Assembly (NCBI GenBank): GCA_016716325.1
Contig: JADJWO010000001.1
Span: 1,488,001 to 1,552,000, forward strand
Direction of reading: 5' to 3'
Origin: Nitrosomonadales bacterium
Lineage (GTDB): Bacteria; Pseudomonadota; Gammaproteobacteria; Burkholderiales; Gallionellaceae
Length of the DNA stretch: 64,000 bases
Under the pieces are notes generated by a model, which worked only from the letters and a program-made list of their open reading frames with translations, ran no database searches and was not told the DNA's origin. This document shows positions 1-9,653 of this stretch, piece after piece. The number at the start of each line of letters is the position of its first letter. Position 1 is the first letter of the stretch. The translations under genes were made by a program, and so were the position numbers.

Positions 1-1098
1 CACCGCGTCTTCCGGGAAATATCGTTTCACTTCCTGCTCGGAGAATGCGTAGCGCCGCTCGCGCAGCTTTTCGCTGGCATAGGCGATGTCCCATGCATGC
101 AGTTCGCCCATCTCGAGTTCATCGCGTGCGAATTCGCGCAATTCGGACAGGTCTTTTTCGGCGAACGGGCGCGCGCGTTGCGCCAGTTCGCGCATGAATC
201 CCACCACCTGCTGCGGCGTGTCCGCCATCTTGCTCGCTAGTGAAAGTTCGCCGTAATTGGCAAAACCCAGCAACTTCGCCTCCTCGGCACGCAACGCGAC
301 GATCTCGTCCATCAGTCCGGTATTGTCCCATTCCGGCTTGCCGAACTCGGAGGCGCGCGTGGCATAGGCGCGGTACATCTTCTCGCGCAGTCCGCGGTCG
401 TCGGCGAACTGCATCACCGGCAGGTAGGATGGTGCTTTCAGCGTGAACAGCCAGCCGGACTTGCCGGCCGACTGCGCCGCTTCGTGCGCGGCCTGCAACA
501 CGTCATCCGGCAGACCGGAAAGCGTATCGCGATTCTCGATCAACAGCGTAAAGTCATTGGTCGCATCCAGCAGGTTGTCCGAAAAACGTGACGACAGCCC
601 CGACAGGCGCTCCTGGATTTCCAGATACCGGACCTTCTGCTCTTCCGGCAATTCTGCTCCCCCCAGACGAAAATCGCGCAACTCGTTCTCGATGATCTTT
701 TTGCGCGCAGCGCTCAACCCCTCGAACTCCTGGTTGTTGCGCAACGCCTTGAACTTCCCGAACAGCGCCAGGTTCTGCCCCAGTTCGGCGTAGTACTGGG
801 TGATCTTCGGTAGCGTGGCGTTATAGGCCTCGCGCAGTTCCGGGCTGTTCATCACCGCGTTCAGGTGACCGACCGGCCCCCATGCGCGCGACAATCGTTC
901 GTTGGCATCTTCCATCGGTCGTACGAACCCGTCCCATGTCGGCGGCGCATCGCCCTCCAGCAGGCGCACTACGAGCGCGCGGTTCTCGGCAATCAGTTGG
1001 TCGATTGCCGGTGCAACGTGTTCGGGCCGGATCTCCGCAAAGCGCGGCAGACCGGTAAAATCCAACAGGGGATTTGCTGATTGAGGATGTGCTGTCAT
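1..1098 (-). CDS. prlC: oligopeptidase A (M3 metallopeptidase), N-terminal part, cut by window edge
   Basis: The minus-strand frame opens with ATG at 1098 and stays open to base 1, giving about 366 residues of a protein normally near 680. The N-terminus (NPLLDFTGLPRF, then IRPEHVAPAID) is typical of oligopeptidase A, a cytosolic M3-family zinc peptidase that degrades short peptides, including cleaved signal peptides. The HExxH zinc site lies in the C-terminal half, outside the window, so catalytic competence cannot be checked. It is the last gene of the leftward run seen here and is separated from pyrC' by a hairpin terminator, so it probably has its own promoter in the 90 bp upstream. Identity comes from reading the translation; the family assignment is firm, the full length is unknown. 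Confidence 0.9.
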   Translation of the reverse strand, partial: MTAHPQSANPLLDFTGLPRFAEIRPEHVAPAIDQLIAENRALVVRLLEGDAPPTWDGFVRPMEDANERLSRAWGPVGHLNAVMNSPELREAYNATLPKITQYYAELGQNLALFGKFKALRNNQEFEGLSAARKKIIENELRDFRLGGAELPEEQKVRYLEIQERLSGLSSRFSDNLLDATNDFTLLIENRDTLSGLPDDVLQAAHEAAQSAGKSGWLFTLKAPSYLPVMQFADDRGLREKMYRAYATRASEFGKPEWDNTGLMDEIVALRAEEAKLLGFANYGELSLASKMADTPQQVVGFMRELAQRARPFAEKDLSELREFARDELEMGELHAWDIAYASEKLRERRYAFSEQEVKRYFPEDAV

Positions 1099-1189
1099 TT
1101 TTTACTCACATATTGTTGGCTGGATTTCGGTACAGGCTATGTCGGAGCCAAAGTCGAGCAATGGATTCCTGTCATTCCGGAAAATCGAA

Positions 1190-1209
1190 GCGCCCCCGAA
1201 CGAGGGCGC
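1190..1209 (-). terminator. hairpin terminator after pyrC'
   Basis: GCGCCC at 1190-1195 pairs with GGGCGC at 1204-1209, lying 18 bases beyond the pyrC' stop. On the minus strand it is followed by a short TTCGATTTTCC stretch. The stem is strong but the T-run is weak. Confidence 0.6.
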
Positions 1210-1226
1210 ATGGGGTTATTGAAGGT

Positions 1227-2501
1227 TCATTGCCGGAAAACGATCTGCCCGTCGAGCAGCGCATAACGCACCCGCCCCTGCATCTCGTAACCGTTGAACG
1301 GTGTGTTCTTGCCCTGGCTCCTTAGCGCGGCCGGTTCCACCTTCCATGCCGCCTGCGGGTCGAATATGCAGATGTCTGCATGCGCACCCACCGACAGGTG
1401 CCCGACCTTCTGGCCCAGCAACCGCGCAGGATGGATGGTCACGCGGGACAGCGCATCCAGCAGCGGGATTTTTTCCTGCGCCGCCCACTTCAGCACCAGC
1501 GGCAACAGCAATTCGATCCCGGTCGCTCCCGCTTCGGCCTCGGCGAACGGCAGTTGCTTGGCATCATCATCCACGGGTGAATGGTTGGAACAGATCGCGT
1601 CGATCGTGCCGTCCTTGAGCCCGGCGCGCAACGCCTCGCGATCGCGCTGGTCGCGCAACGGCGGGGTCAGGTGGCAGTTTGCATCGAAATAGCCGATGTC
1701 CGTCTCGGTCAGGTGCACATGGTTCATCGACACGTCGCAGGTGACCTTCAGGCCTTCCCGTTTGGCAGCGCGCATCATCTCCACGCCGGCCGCACTGGAA
1801 ATGCGGCAGACATGCAGGATGACGCCTGTCTCGCGTGCCAGTTGCAGCATGGTCGACAGTGCGATGGTCTCGGCCACCACCGGAATGGGCGGCAGACCCA
1901 GACGCGTGGCAACTTCGCCATCGTGCGCCACGCCGTTCCTGGCAAGGAAACTGTCCTGCGCACGCAGCCAGACGCGATAGCCGAAGGTCGCCGCATATTG
2001 CATTGCGCGCATCAATACCCGCGTATCAGTAAGCGGTGCGTCGGCCTGACTGAACGCTTTGCAGCCCGCGTCCGTCAGTTCGATCATCTCAGTCAGTTCC
2101 GCACCCTTCAATCCGTAAGTCAGGGCGCCGACCGGAAACACGCGGCACTGGTTCAGGGAACGGGCGCGATGCTTGAGCATCTCCACCAGCCCCGGTTCAT
2201 CCAGCGGCGGATCGGTATCGGGTGGACAGGACAGAGAGGTGACCCCCCCCGCTACTGCGGCAGTCATTTCCGATTCCAGTGTCGCCTTGTACTCGTAGCC
2301 CGGTTCGCGCAGTCGCGCCGCGACGTCCACCAGGCCCGGCACCACGACCAGCCCACCGGCGTCGATCACCTGTTCCGCAACGAAGCCCTGTGGCGGCATG
2401 CCGATGCCGACGATGCGCTTGTCGACGATGAACACATCCTGTTGCGCATCGATGTTGTTCTGCGGGTCGATCAGGCGACCGTTCCTGATATGTGTTCTCA
2501 T
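1227..2501 (-). CDS. pyrC': non-catalytic dihydroorotase-like protein (PyrC'), partner of aspartate carbamoyltransferase
   Basis: A 424-residue protein with the overall fold sequence of class I dihydroorotases, but the metal site is gone. The usual HxH after PGLVD is replaced (PGLVDVAARLREPG), the later HVCH-type motif reads HVCRIS, and the ATDHAP motif reads CSNHSP. In Pseudomonas and relatives such a homologue (PyrC') has no dihydroorotase activity and is needed to assemble the dodecameric aspartate carbamoyltransferase. Its ATG overlaps the pyrB stop by 4 bp, which fits co-translation with its partner. A working dihydroorotase must then be encoded outside this window. Many automatic annotations would call it active dihydroorotase; the lost ligands argue against that. 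Confidence 0.88.
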   Translation of the reverse strand: MRTHIRNGRLIDPQNNIDAQQDVFIVDKRIVGIGMPPQGFVAEQVIDAGGLVVVPGLVDVAARLREPGYEYKATLESEMTAAVAGGVTSLSCPPDTDPPLDEPGLVEMLKHRARSLNQCRVFPVGALTYGLKGAELTEMIELTDAGCKAFSQADAPLTDTRVLMRAMQYAATFGYRVWLRAQDSFLARNGVAHDGEVATRLGLPPIPVVAETIALSTMLQLARETGVILHVCRISSAAGVEMMRAAKREGLKVTCDVSMNHVHLTETDIGYFDANCHLTPPLRDQRDREALRAGLKDGTIDAICSNHSPVDDDAKQLPFAEAEAGATGIELLLPLVLKWAAQEKIPLLDALSRVTIHPARLLGQKVGHLSVGAHADICIFDPQAAWKVEPAALRSQGKNTPFNGYEMQGRVRYALLDGQIVFRQ

Positions 2502-3454
2502 GCCGCCTCCCCCGCCAGCGTGCTCATCACCGCCATGCGCACCGCTATACCGAACGTGACTTGCGGCAGGATCACGGACTGCGGACCGTTCGCCACGCTG
2601 GAGTCGATCTCCACACCGCGGTTCATCGGGCCGGGATGCATTACGATGGCATCTTCTTTCGCCAGCGCCAGCCGTTCCTGCGTCAATCCGTAGTGTTTGA
2701 AATATTCCTGCGCCGAAGGCAGCAGCGCGCCTTGCATGCGCTCGTTCTGCAGGCGCAGCATCATCACCACGTCGACATCCTTCAATCCCTGCTCCATGTC
2801 GTGGAAGACGCGCACGCCCAGCTTGTCGACATGGGTCGGCAGCAAGGTCTTTGGCGCAACCACGCGCACTTCCGGCACGCCCAGCGTGGTCAGCGCATGG
2901 ATCTGCGAACGCGCCACACGCGAATGCAGCACATCGCCGACGATGGCGACACGCAGGTTATGGAATTCCTTCTTGTAGTGGCGGATGGTGAACATGTCGA
3001 GCAGCGCCTGCGTCGGATGTGCATGACGGCCGTCGCCGGCATTGATGACATGGATGTTCGGCGCGACGTGCCGCGCGATGAGATGTGCCGCACCCGACTG
3101 CGAGTGGCGCACCACGAACATGTCCGCATGCATCGCACACAGGTTGTCCACGGTATCCAGCAGCGTCTCGCCCTTGCTGGTGCTGGAAGAACCGATATTC
3201 AGGTTGACCACGTCGGCGGACAGGCGCTTGGCGGCGATCTCGAAGGTGGTGCGGGTGCGGGTACTGTTCTCGAAGAAGATGTTGAATACCGACTTGCCGT
3301 GCAACAGCGGGATTTTTTTGATCTCGCGTTCTTCGGCGATATTCACGAATTCGGCAGCCTTGTCCAGCAAATTGCGCAGGATCTGCACCGGCAGGCCCTC
3401 GGTGGAGAGCAGGTGTTGCAGTTCGCCGTGGCGGTTCAATTGCGGGTTGTTCAT
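2498..3454 (-). CDS. pyrB: aspartate carbamoyltransferase catalytic subunit
   Basis: A 318-residue protein, the normal length for the catalytic chain, making carbamoyl-aspartate from carbamoyl phosphate and aspartate in pyrimidine synthesis. The carbamoyl-phosphate loop FFENSTRTRTTFE is intact and HPTQALLDMFT and the C-terminal MHPGPMNRG are present. It overlaps ruvX upstream by 4 bp and pyrC' downstream by 4 bp, so yqgE-ruvX-pyrB-pyrC' reads as one tightly coupled operon. No pyrI regulatory subunit is adjacent, in keeping with the PyrB-PyrC' type enzyme. The pyrR gene often found between ruvX and pyrB in related bacteria is absent here. Confidence 0.96.
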   Translation of the reverse strand: MNNPQLNRHGELQHLLSTEGLPVQILRNLLDKAAEFVNIAEEREIKKIPLLHGKSVFNIFFENSTRTRTTFEIAAKRLSADVVNLNIGSSSTSKGETLLDTVDNLCAMHADMFVVRHSQSGAAHLIARHVAPNIHVINAGDGRHAHPTQALLDMFTIRHYKKEFHNLRVAIVGDVLHSRVARSQIHALTTLGVPEVRVVAPKTLLPTHVDKLGVRVFHDMEQGLKDVDVVMMLRLQNERMQGALLPSAQEYFKHYGLTQERLALAKEDAIVMHPGPMNRGVEIDSSVANGPQSVILPQVTFGIAVRMAVMSTLAGEAA

Positions 3455-3909
3455 GCGTAGATTCCTGCGCTGGGTTCGTCGAAATACGCTTGCAGTATCT
3501 GCTGTGCGGCATACTGGTCGATCAGGGACTTCTGTTTCCGGCCGTGTATCCCGACCCCGTCCAGTACGGCACTCGCGGCGGCGGAAGTATACCGCTCATC
3601 GACCAGCAAAGTGGGCAAATCGAAGCGTCCCTTGAGCCGATTGGCGAAGCGACGGCACAGCGCCGTCATTTCGTGTGGAGTGCCATCCTCGTTGCAGGGC
3701 AGCCCGACCACCAGTGCCGCCGGTTGCCATTCGCCGATGAGCGTGGCGATCTCCGCAAATCGAACCTCGTTCTTTTCATCGTTGATGGTAGTGAGCGGCT
3801 GCGCAGTGGCGGATACCGTGTTGCCAACGGCGATACCGATGCGCCTGGTGCCAAAATCGAATGCGAGCAGTGTGCCGGATGGACGCAGGGCAACCGCACC
3901 ATCAGGCAT
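3451..3909 (-). CDS. ruvX: RuvX/YqgF Holliday-junction resolvase-like nuclease
   Basis: A 152-residue protein of the RNase H-fold YqgF family. The first acidic motif is in LLAFDFGTRRIGIAVG, the middle one near VVGLPCNEDGTPHEM, and the last in LLVDERYTSA. Family members are linked to 16S rRNA 5'-end processing and to Holliday-junction cleavage; which role applies here cannot be read from sequence. The start at 3909 overlaps the yqgE stop by 8 bp and the stop overlaps the pyrB start by 4 bp. The yqgE-ruvX pair is strongly conserved in proteobacteria. Confidence 0.93.
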   Translation of the reverse strand: MPDGAVALRPSGTLLAFDFGTRRIGIAVGNTVSATAQPLTTINDEKNEVRFAEIATLIGEWQPAALVVGLPCNEDGTPHEMTALCRRFANRLKGRFDLPTLLVDERYTSAAASAVLDGVGIHGRKQKSLIDQYAAQQILQAYFDEPSAGIYA

Positions 3910-4462
3910 GCCCAGCCTCCTCGGACAGCGCAGCGTAATCGATGCCGAACAGCGACATCGCGGCGGGCAGGCGTTCCTCGGGAGGCAGATCGAACAGGAT
4001 ATGCTCGGAGGCCGGCGCCGTCAGCCAGGTGTTCTCGCCGATCTCGTGCTCCAGTTGGCCCTGATCCCAGCCGGCATAACCCAGCGTGACGATCATGTTG
4101 CGCGGCCCCTGACCCCGGCCCAGCGCTTCGAGGATATCCCTGGATGTGGTCAGCGCAAGCCGGTCGTTGATGCGCAGCGTGGATTGCCAGTCATCCTGCG
4201 TGTCGTGCAACACGAAACCCCGCTCGATCTGTACCGGCCCGCCGAAATACACCGGCATTTTCTCCAGTTCGGGGCGGTGCAGCGGGATATCGATCTGTCC
4301 GAACATCTCGCCCAGCGTCAGGCTGATCGGCCGGTTGACCACGATACCCAGCGCCCCGTTCTGGTTGTGCTCACAAATATACGTCAGCGTCCCGGCGAAG
4401 ACACCTTCCTGCATCGCCGGCATGGCGATCAGGAAATGGTCGGTAAGGTTAAAGTCTGACAT
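3902..4462 (-). CDS. yqgE: YqgE/AlgH family protein (UPF0301)
   Basis: A 186-residue protein beginning MSDFNLTDHFLIAMPAM, the hallmark N-terminus of the YqgE/AlgH family; YICEHNQNGALGIVVNRP and GGPVQIERGFVLH follow as expected. I chose ATG 4462 over a Met 33 bp upstream because the family starts there and the extra residues resemble nothing. Family function is not settled (AlgH was named from alginate regulation in Pseudomonas). It is the first gene of the operon with ruvX, pyrB and pyrC'. Confidence 0.92.
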   Translation of the reverse strand: MSDFNLTDHFLIAMPAMQEGVFAGTLTYICEHNQNGALGIVVNRPISLTLGEMFGQIDIPLHRPELEKMPVYFGGPVQIERGFVLHDTQDDWQSTLRINDRLALTTSRDILEALGRGQGPRNMIVTLGYAGWDQGQLEHEIGENTWLTAPASEHILFDLPPEERLPAAMSLFGIDYAALSEEAGHA

Positions 4463-4535
4463 GGGCGCATTGTAGCTTTCCCGTGATGCCCGCACAATTC
4501 TCCGGCGTTGCCACGCCTATGAGATCAGCCGACCG

Positions 4536-7500
4536 TCAACCCATTTCCGGAACGGCTACGAACCCCGCGATCTGCTGCAGCAACTCTTCTTCATTGTAGG
4601 GTTTGCCGAGGTATGCGTTCACACCCAGTTGCATTGCATAGTCGCGGTGTTTGTCCGCAGTACGCGATGTAATCATGATGATGGGGAGATTTTGTGTCTT
4701 GGCGTCGCGGCGCAGGTGTTTAGCCAGCTCGAAACCGTCCATGCGCGGCATCTCGATGTCCAGCAGCATCACGGCTGGCGTGATCTCGCCGAGTTGTTCC
4801 AGGGCATCCACGCCGTCCTTGGCGGTAACGACCTGATAGCCGGCACGCGTCAACAGGCGCGTGGTGATCTTGCGCACGGTCAGCGAATCGTCCACCACCA
4901 TCACCAACGGCAGGACGCGCAGCACTTCCGGCGCGGCGGCAACGGTCTTGCGCACCGTCGTCACGATACGCTGCGCCAGTTGCGCCGGATTCAGGATCAG
5001 CACCACGGCGCCGTTACCCAGCACGGTCGCGCCGGCAATGCCCGGCAACCGTGCCAGTTGCGGACCGACGTTCTTCACCACCACTTCCTGGTTGCCGTGC
5101 AGCGCATCCACATGCAAGGCGACGCGTTGCTCACCACTACGCAACAGCAACACTGAATTGCGCGGCTGGTTTTCAGGTGCCCGCTCGGCATCACCCAACA
5201 GGTGGGGCAGATAACCCAAGGGATAGGTCTTGCCGTGCCATTCGATCTGGCGATCGCGGTACAGCGCCTCCATATCGGCGAACTTCACCTGGCGCACCTG
5301 TTCGATCATGATCGAAGGAATGGCATACATCGCATCGCCGGCATTCACCATCAAAACCTGCGTGACTGCCAGCGTAAGCGGCAGATGGATAATGAAACTT
5401 GTTCCCTTGCCGCTCTTCGAACTGATGTCGATACGGCCGCCCAGGGCGGTGATCTCGCTACGCACCACATCCATGCCGACGCCGCGCCCCGCCACTTCGG
5501 TCACCTGCTCTGCAGTCGAAATCCCGGAGGTAAAGATAAGCTGCGCCAACTGCTCCTCGCTGACCTCTTCGTTTACTCCCAGCAATCCTCCGGCGATCGC
5601 TTTTTCGCGTAATGCGGCAAAGTTCAGGCCTGCCCCGTCATCACTGAATTCGAACACCACCTCATTGCTTTCCTGGTGCAATTTCACTCTGATTTCGCCG
5701 ATGGCATCCTTGCCATTCCGGACACGTTCCTGCTCGTCTTCCAAGCCGTGCGCGATGGCATTGCGCAACAGATGCTCGAAAGGCGCGGTCATTTTCTCCA
5801 GCACGCTTCGGTCAAGCTCGACTCCCGTACCGATCAACTCCAGGTTGGCACGCCTGTTCAACTCCTTGCCGGTTTGCCGGACGATACGGTAAAGCCGCTC
5901 GCTGATGTTCGAGAACGGCACCATGCGCACATTCATCAGGCTCTGCTGCAATTCGCGGTTAAGCCGCGCCTGAGCCGACATCGCGGCGTCCGTCTCGTCG
6001 ATGTTCTTCAGCAGCGATAGCTGAATGGTCTGCACGTCATGAACGCTTTCGTTCATGAAACGTGTCAGTTCCTGCAAACGCGTAAAACGGTCGAATTCGA
6101 GCGGATCGAAATGTTCCGCATCATCACTGACCAGAGAAATACGCGCCTGCATCTGGCTTTCAGCCTGGATCTCGACCTCGCGTAGCTGCTTGCGCAGACG
6201 AGTCACGCTACCGGTCAACTCCATCAACCCGTCCTTGAATGCGCGGATCTCGGCTTCCATCCGCGAACGGGTCACGCTGATTTCGCTGGCCTCGTTCACC
6301 AGCCTGTCCACCACATCCGAGCGTACGCGCAACATGTTGGCGAGCAAGGCGCGTTCCGCTCCCACATCCAAGGCGCGTTGTTCGTTCCTGCGCTCGGCGC
6401 CGGAAGGATCTTCTCCGCGCCGTTCAGCTCTGCGCTCGACACCGCCGCGGTCTTCCGCTCGCCGACCGAATCCGTCAGGAACTTCCTCTACTACCGGCTC
6501 GCCACCGCGCAGCTCTTCCAGCAACGCATTGATACGATCGAAATCGCTTTCCAGCCCGTCCCAATATCCGTCCTGCTCACGCATCTGCGCGGCGGCCAGC
6601 ACGCGGTCTTCCATTTCATGTGCAATCTCACCGATGCGCATCGCGCCTGCCATTCGCGCGCTGCCCTTGATGGTATGCAACAAGCGCTTCAACTGGTCGG
6701 CCTGCTGGGTGTCGTCCGGATTTTCCCGCCAGGCACGCAATCCGGCGCTGACTTTCGGGCTCAGGTCATCCGCCTCCTCAAGGAATATCTCCAGAAGTTG
6801 TTCATCCACATCATCGCGGACTTGAGGTTTCGTCGGCGCGGCGCGGCGCTCGGGCAATGCCACCGGTTCTGCCGGAACGGCTTCCTGAGTGGGCACCACC
6901 GGAATGGGTGGAGTGATTTCCTGTGTAACCGCCTCGTCCACGACAGCCGGCGTCGCTTCTTCAAGCAGCCTGTCCTTGTCCGCCAGCAATTGATCGATCA
7001 GGTCACGGCGTGGCGGCGGCATCTTCTGATTGCAGATGTCTTGCGCCATTTCCTGAATGGCAACGATGACATGCACCAGCATTTGCGCCTGACGATTGCT
7101 CAACGCGAACGGTTTTTCGATGCGCGCCTGCAACCAACCCTCCAGCGTATAAGCCAAATCGGCCACGGCAGTGAATCCCATGGTGCGGTTCACGCCCGCG
7201 AGTGTATGTGCCGCACGCATAAAATCGTACGGGATGACCGGCGGTCTGGATGCTTGCATCACGGCGAACTGGTCGTTCAGGACAAGCGCATTTTGCTTGG
7301 CCTCGGTACTGGCTATGCCGAACAGTGATGAAGAAAGCGTAATATCGCCGATCACGACCTGATCGGGTTCGGGCGCCGACTCGGGTTCAGGTACCGGCTC
7401 GGGCACCGTCTCAGGTTCCACAACAGGTTGCAAAGCGGATACCTGCACCTGTTTCGCTTTTGCTTCCGCCGGTTTGACGCGTGCACTGATATCAGGCTCG

Positions 7501-9632
7501 ATACCATCCTCGATTTGCTGCGCCATTGCGACCAAGTCTCCGGCCTCGATCTGCACCCCCCCCTGGCTGTTGAGCGCCTCCACCCAGCCGGAAAAGGCCT
7601 GCGTCGTCTGGTTGATGAAATGTATCAATCCGGGCGTGGCTGGCTTGTTCTCCTGCAACCACTTGTTCATCGCGCGCTCGGCACACCATGCGACCTCGCC
7701 CAGATCGGTCAGCCCGACCATGCGCCCGCTACCCTTGAGCGTATGGAAGCCACGCCTGATGGTCACCAGGGGTTCATGACTATCCGGGTGCAACTGACAA
7801 ATCTCCAAATTGTCATGCATGATGCCCAGAACTTCCTGCGCCTCCTCAAGAAACACCTCGAGCAATTCCTGGTCTTCGCCAATCGGTCGCTGGAACTCGG
7901 CAGCGACACCTGCCTGCTCGGCCGGAACCGCCTTCTCCGGCACGGACACGTGGCGCAATTTTTTCAGGTCGGCCGACGCAACCTGCAACGAAGCATCCTC
8001 ATCCTGGTGGCCATGTATCAGATGTTGCAGATAGTTTTCCAGTGCGCTCACCGCCCCGGCCAGCGCGACGCTTTCTGCCGGCGTGGCCGTGGCATTGCCG
8101 TGTACATATGCATGTATGCACTCCAGAACGGAAACCATGAGCTGCTCGGCCTGTTCAAGGGACAGGATGCGCAGGCCACCGTGTATCTGCGCCATCAGGC
8201 GCTCAAGTCCGGGCAACTCGTTGCGATTGGCCGCGTCGCTGAAAAAAGCGCTCAAGCCTTGTTCGACATGCTGGAGGTTCGCCAGCATCTCATTGACCAG
8301 CGGTTCCATTGCCTCATCCTGTTCGGTCTGACAATGCAGCGAGATCAGATCGGACATCTGTTGCTCGTTTTCCGGCTGCTGATCGAGCGCCGCACTCAAC
8401 CGCTCCGACAGGATGCGAACCTTCTCCTGGAATGCTCCGCCCAGATAGCTGTAATGCTCTATGCCGCTATCCAGCAACAGTAGCGCCAGCGCCATATCCA
8501 TTCCGACCTGTCGTGCCACATCCGGATCGGCGGCTTTCAGCGACATCTCCTTGATATGCTTGGTCAGGGGTTGCAGAGTATTGCGGTCGAGTTTTTCACT
8601 CTGCATGGCAAGGGTATCGATTTGTTCGACAAAGCTGGCACAGGCGTCTTTATCGCCTTTCGCACACTTTTCCCAGACATCCCCGGCCGTCCGCAAATGA
8701 TCGCGCATCACTCCCAGCAGCTGCTCGGCTTCACCCGGCGGCAAAGCAGAAACCTCGGGTAAATACCGATCCAGTCCGTAAGCTTGCTTGACTTCGTCCA
8801 CTTGCTCGCTGACGGCATGGCTGCGCCCGACCAGATACAGCATTTCGTTCAACACGGGTTGCACATCGGTGGCGTTGCCATCGACGACCGCGCGCATCTG
8901 CTGGTCGATGCGACCAAACAACTTGCGCGCACCAAGCTCCGGAGGCAGGCCATCCAGCATCACACAATCGAGCAGCGCACGACTGACCCACCAGAACGCG
9001 CGCCCATCGTCTTGCGGGACATAGCCCAACACGGCATCGACTGCCTGCTGCATCAATTGCAGCGCGGCAGGGACATCATCCTGGCGCAGGAATCGCATCA
9101 AACCCTGCTGGTACTGGCTGCGCGCAGACTTGATCTGACCGATCGCATCGTCCGGCGGCACGCCATTCATCACCTTTTCCGGGAGTTGCACCGCAAGATC
9201 CGGGTAGAACAGATCCAGCTCGAACGACATTTCCAGGCCGCGCAGGCTCTGCAGTCCCTGATACTGGGGAAACAAACGTAACGCGGCATTATCCGCACCG
9301 TGCAATAGCGCTTCCAGATAATGCGAAATGCCGAACAGGGCATCGCGCAATACGTCGCGATGCAAATCGGTCAGGAGGCCCGGGTGCGACGCCAGTTCGT
9401 CCAGAACGGTTTCGAGTTCGGCGCATAGCACCGCCACGCCCTCCAGATGCACCATTTTGAGCACACCCGGTAAACGCCTCAATTCTGCGCTGGCCGCCAT
9501 CAATGCGGACAGGTTGTCATCCGGCGCAGCCAGAAATTGCTCAAGCTTTGCCCCCACCTCATCCAGCGCGGCATCGAGGCCGGGCTTGACGGCGGAAAGT
9601 GCGGCCGTATCGAATTGTGCCTGTTTTACCAT
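4536..9632 (-). CDS. chpA: ChpA/PilL hybrid chemotaxis histidine kinase
   Basis: A 1698-residue CheA-like kinase of the Pil-Chp system that controls twitching and surface sensing through type IV pili. Three Hpt phosphotransfer domains are visible with candidate phosphohistidines at about residues 630 (HTLKGSGRMVG), 809 (HTLAGVNRTMG) and 986 (HTIKGSARMAG). An Arg/Glu-rich linker with ERR repeats follows, then dimerisation and HATPase domains (N-box LLRNAIAHGLEDE near 1290), a CheW-like domain, and a C-terminal receiver with Asp 1625 (LLDIEMPRMDG). Its N-terminal 600 residues are helical and probably hold degenerate Hpt domains. It is the last gene of pilG-pilH-pilI-pilJ-chpA, 21 bp after pilJ. 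The Pseudomonas protein has more recognisable Hpt domains; the count here is what I can read. Confidence 0.95.
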   Translation of the reverse strand: MVKQAQFDTAALSAVKPGLDAALDEVGAKLEQFLAAPDDNLSALMAASAELRRLPGVLKMVHLEGVAVLCAELETVLDELASHPGLLTDLHRDVLRDALFGISHYLEALLHGADNAALRLFPQYQGLQSLRGLEMSFELDLFYPDLAVQLPEKVMNGVPPDDAIGQIKSARSQYQQGLMRFLRQDDVPAALQLMQQAVDAVLGYVPQDDGRAFWWVSRALLDCVMLDGLPPELGARKLFGRIDQQMRAVVDGNATDVQPVLNEMLYLVGRSHAVSEQVDEVKQAYGLDRYLPEVSALPPGEAEQLLGVMRDHLRTAGDVWEKCAKGDKDACASFVEQIDTLAMQSEKLDRNTLQPLTKHIKEMSLKAADPDVARQVGMDMALALLLLDSGIEHYSYLGGAFQEKVRILSERLSAALDQQPENEQQMSDLISLHCQTEQDEAMEPLVNEMLANLQHVEQGLSAFFSDAANRNELPGLERLMAQIHGGLRILSLEQAEQLMVSVLECIHAYVHGNATATPAESVALAGAVSALENYLQHLIHGHQDEDASLQVASADLKKLRHVSVPEKAVPAEQAGVAAEFQRPIGEDQELLEVFLEEAQEVLGIMHDNLEICQLHPDSHEPLVTIRRGFHTLKGSGRMVGLTDLGEVAWCAERAMNKWLQENKPATPGLIHFINQTTQAFSGWVEALNSQGGVQIEAGDLVAMAQQIEDGIEPDISARVKPAEAKAKQVQVSALQPVVEPETVPEPVPEPESAPEPDQVVIGDITLSSSLFGIASTEAKQNALVLNDQFAVMQASRPPVIPYDFMRAAHTLAGVNRTMGFTAVADLAYTLEGWLQARIEKPFALSNRQAQMLVHVIVAIQEMAQDICNQKMPPPRRDLIDQLLADKDRLLEEATPAVVDEAVTQEITPPIPVVPTQEAVPAEPVALPERRAAPTKPQVRDDVDEQLLEIFLEEADDLSPKVSAGLRAWRENPDDTQQADQLKRLLHTIKGSARMAGAMRIGEIAHEMEDRVLAAAQMREQDGYWDGLESDFDRINALLEELRGGEPVVEEVPDGFGRRAEDRGGVERRAERRGEDPSGAERRNEQRALDVGAERALLANMLRVRSDVVDRLVNEASEISVTRSRMEAEIRAFKDGLMELTGSVTRLRKQLREVEIQAESQMQARISLVSDDAEHFDPLEFDRFTRLQELTRFMNESVHDVQTIQLSLLKNIDETDAAMSAQARLNRELQQSLMNVRMVPFSNISERLYRIVRQTGKELNRRANLELIGTGVELDRSVLEKMTAPFEHLLRNAIAHGLEDEQERVRNGKDAIGEIRVKLHQESNEVVFEFSDDGAGLNFAALREKAIAGGLLGVNEEVSEEQLAQLIFTSGISTAEQVTEVAGRGVGMDVVRSEITALGGRIDISSKSGKGTSFIIHLPLTLAVTQVLMVNAGDAMYAIPSIMIEQVRQVKFADMEALYRDRQIEWHGKTYPLGYLPHLLGDAERAPENQPRNSVLLLRSGEQRVALHVDALHGNQEVVVKNVGPQLARLPGIAGATVLGNGAVVLILNPAQLAQRIVTTVRKTVAAAPEVLRVLPLVMVVDDSLTVRKITTRLLTRAGYQVVTAKDGVDALEQLGEITPAVMLLDIEMPRMDGFELAKHLRRDAKTQNLPIIMITSRTADKHRDYAMQLGVNAYLGKPYNEEELLQQIAGFVAVPEMG

Positions 9633-9653
9633 TCCCGTTTTAAGTATCCGTCA

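Noticed and set aside
2492..3460. A 322-codon plus-strand frame opposite pyrB
   Set aside because: His/Arg/Gln-rich shadow of the pyrB coding strand, no ribosome-binding site.
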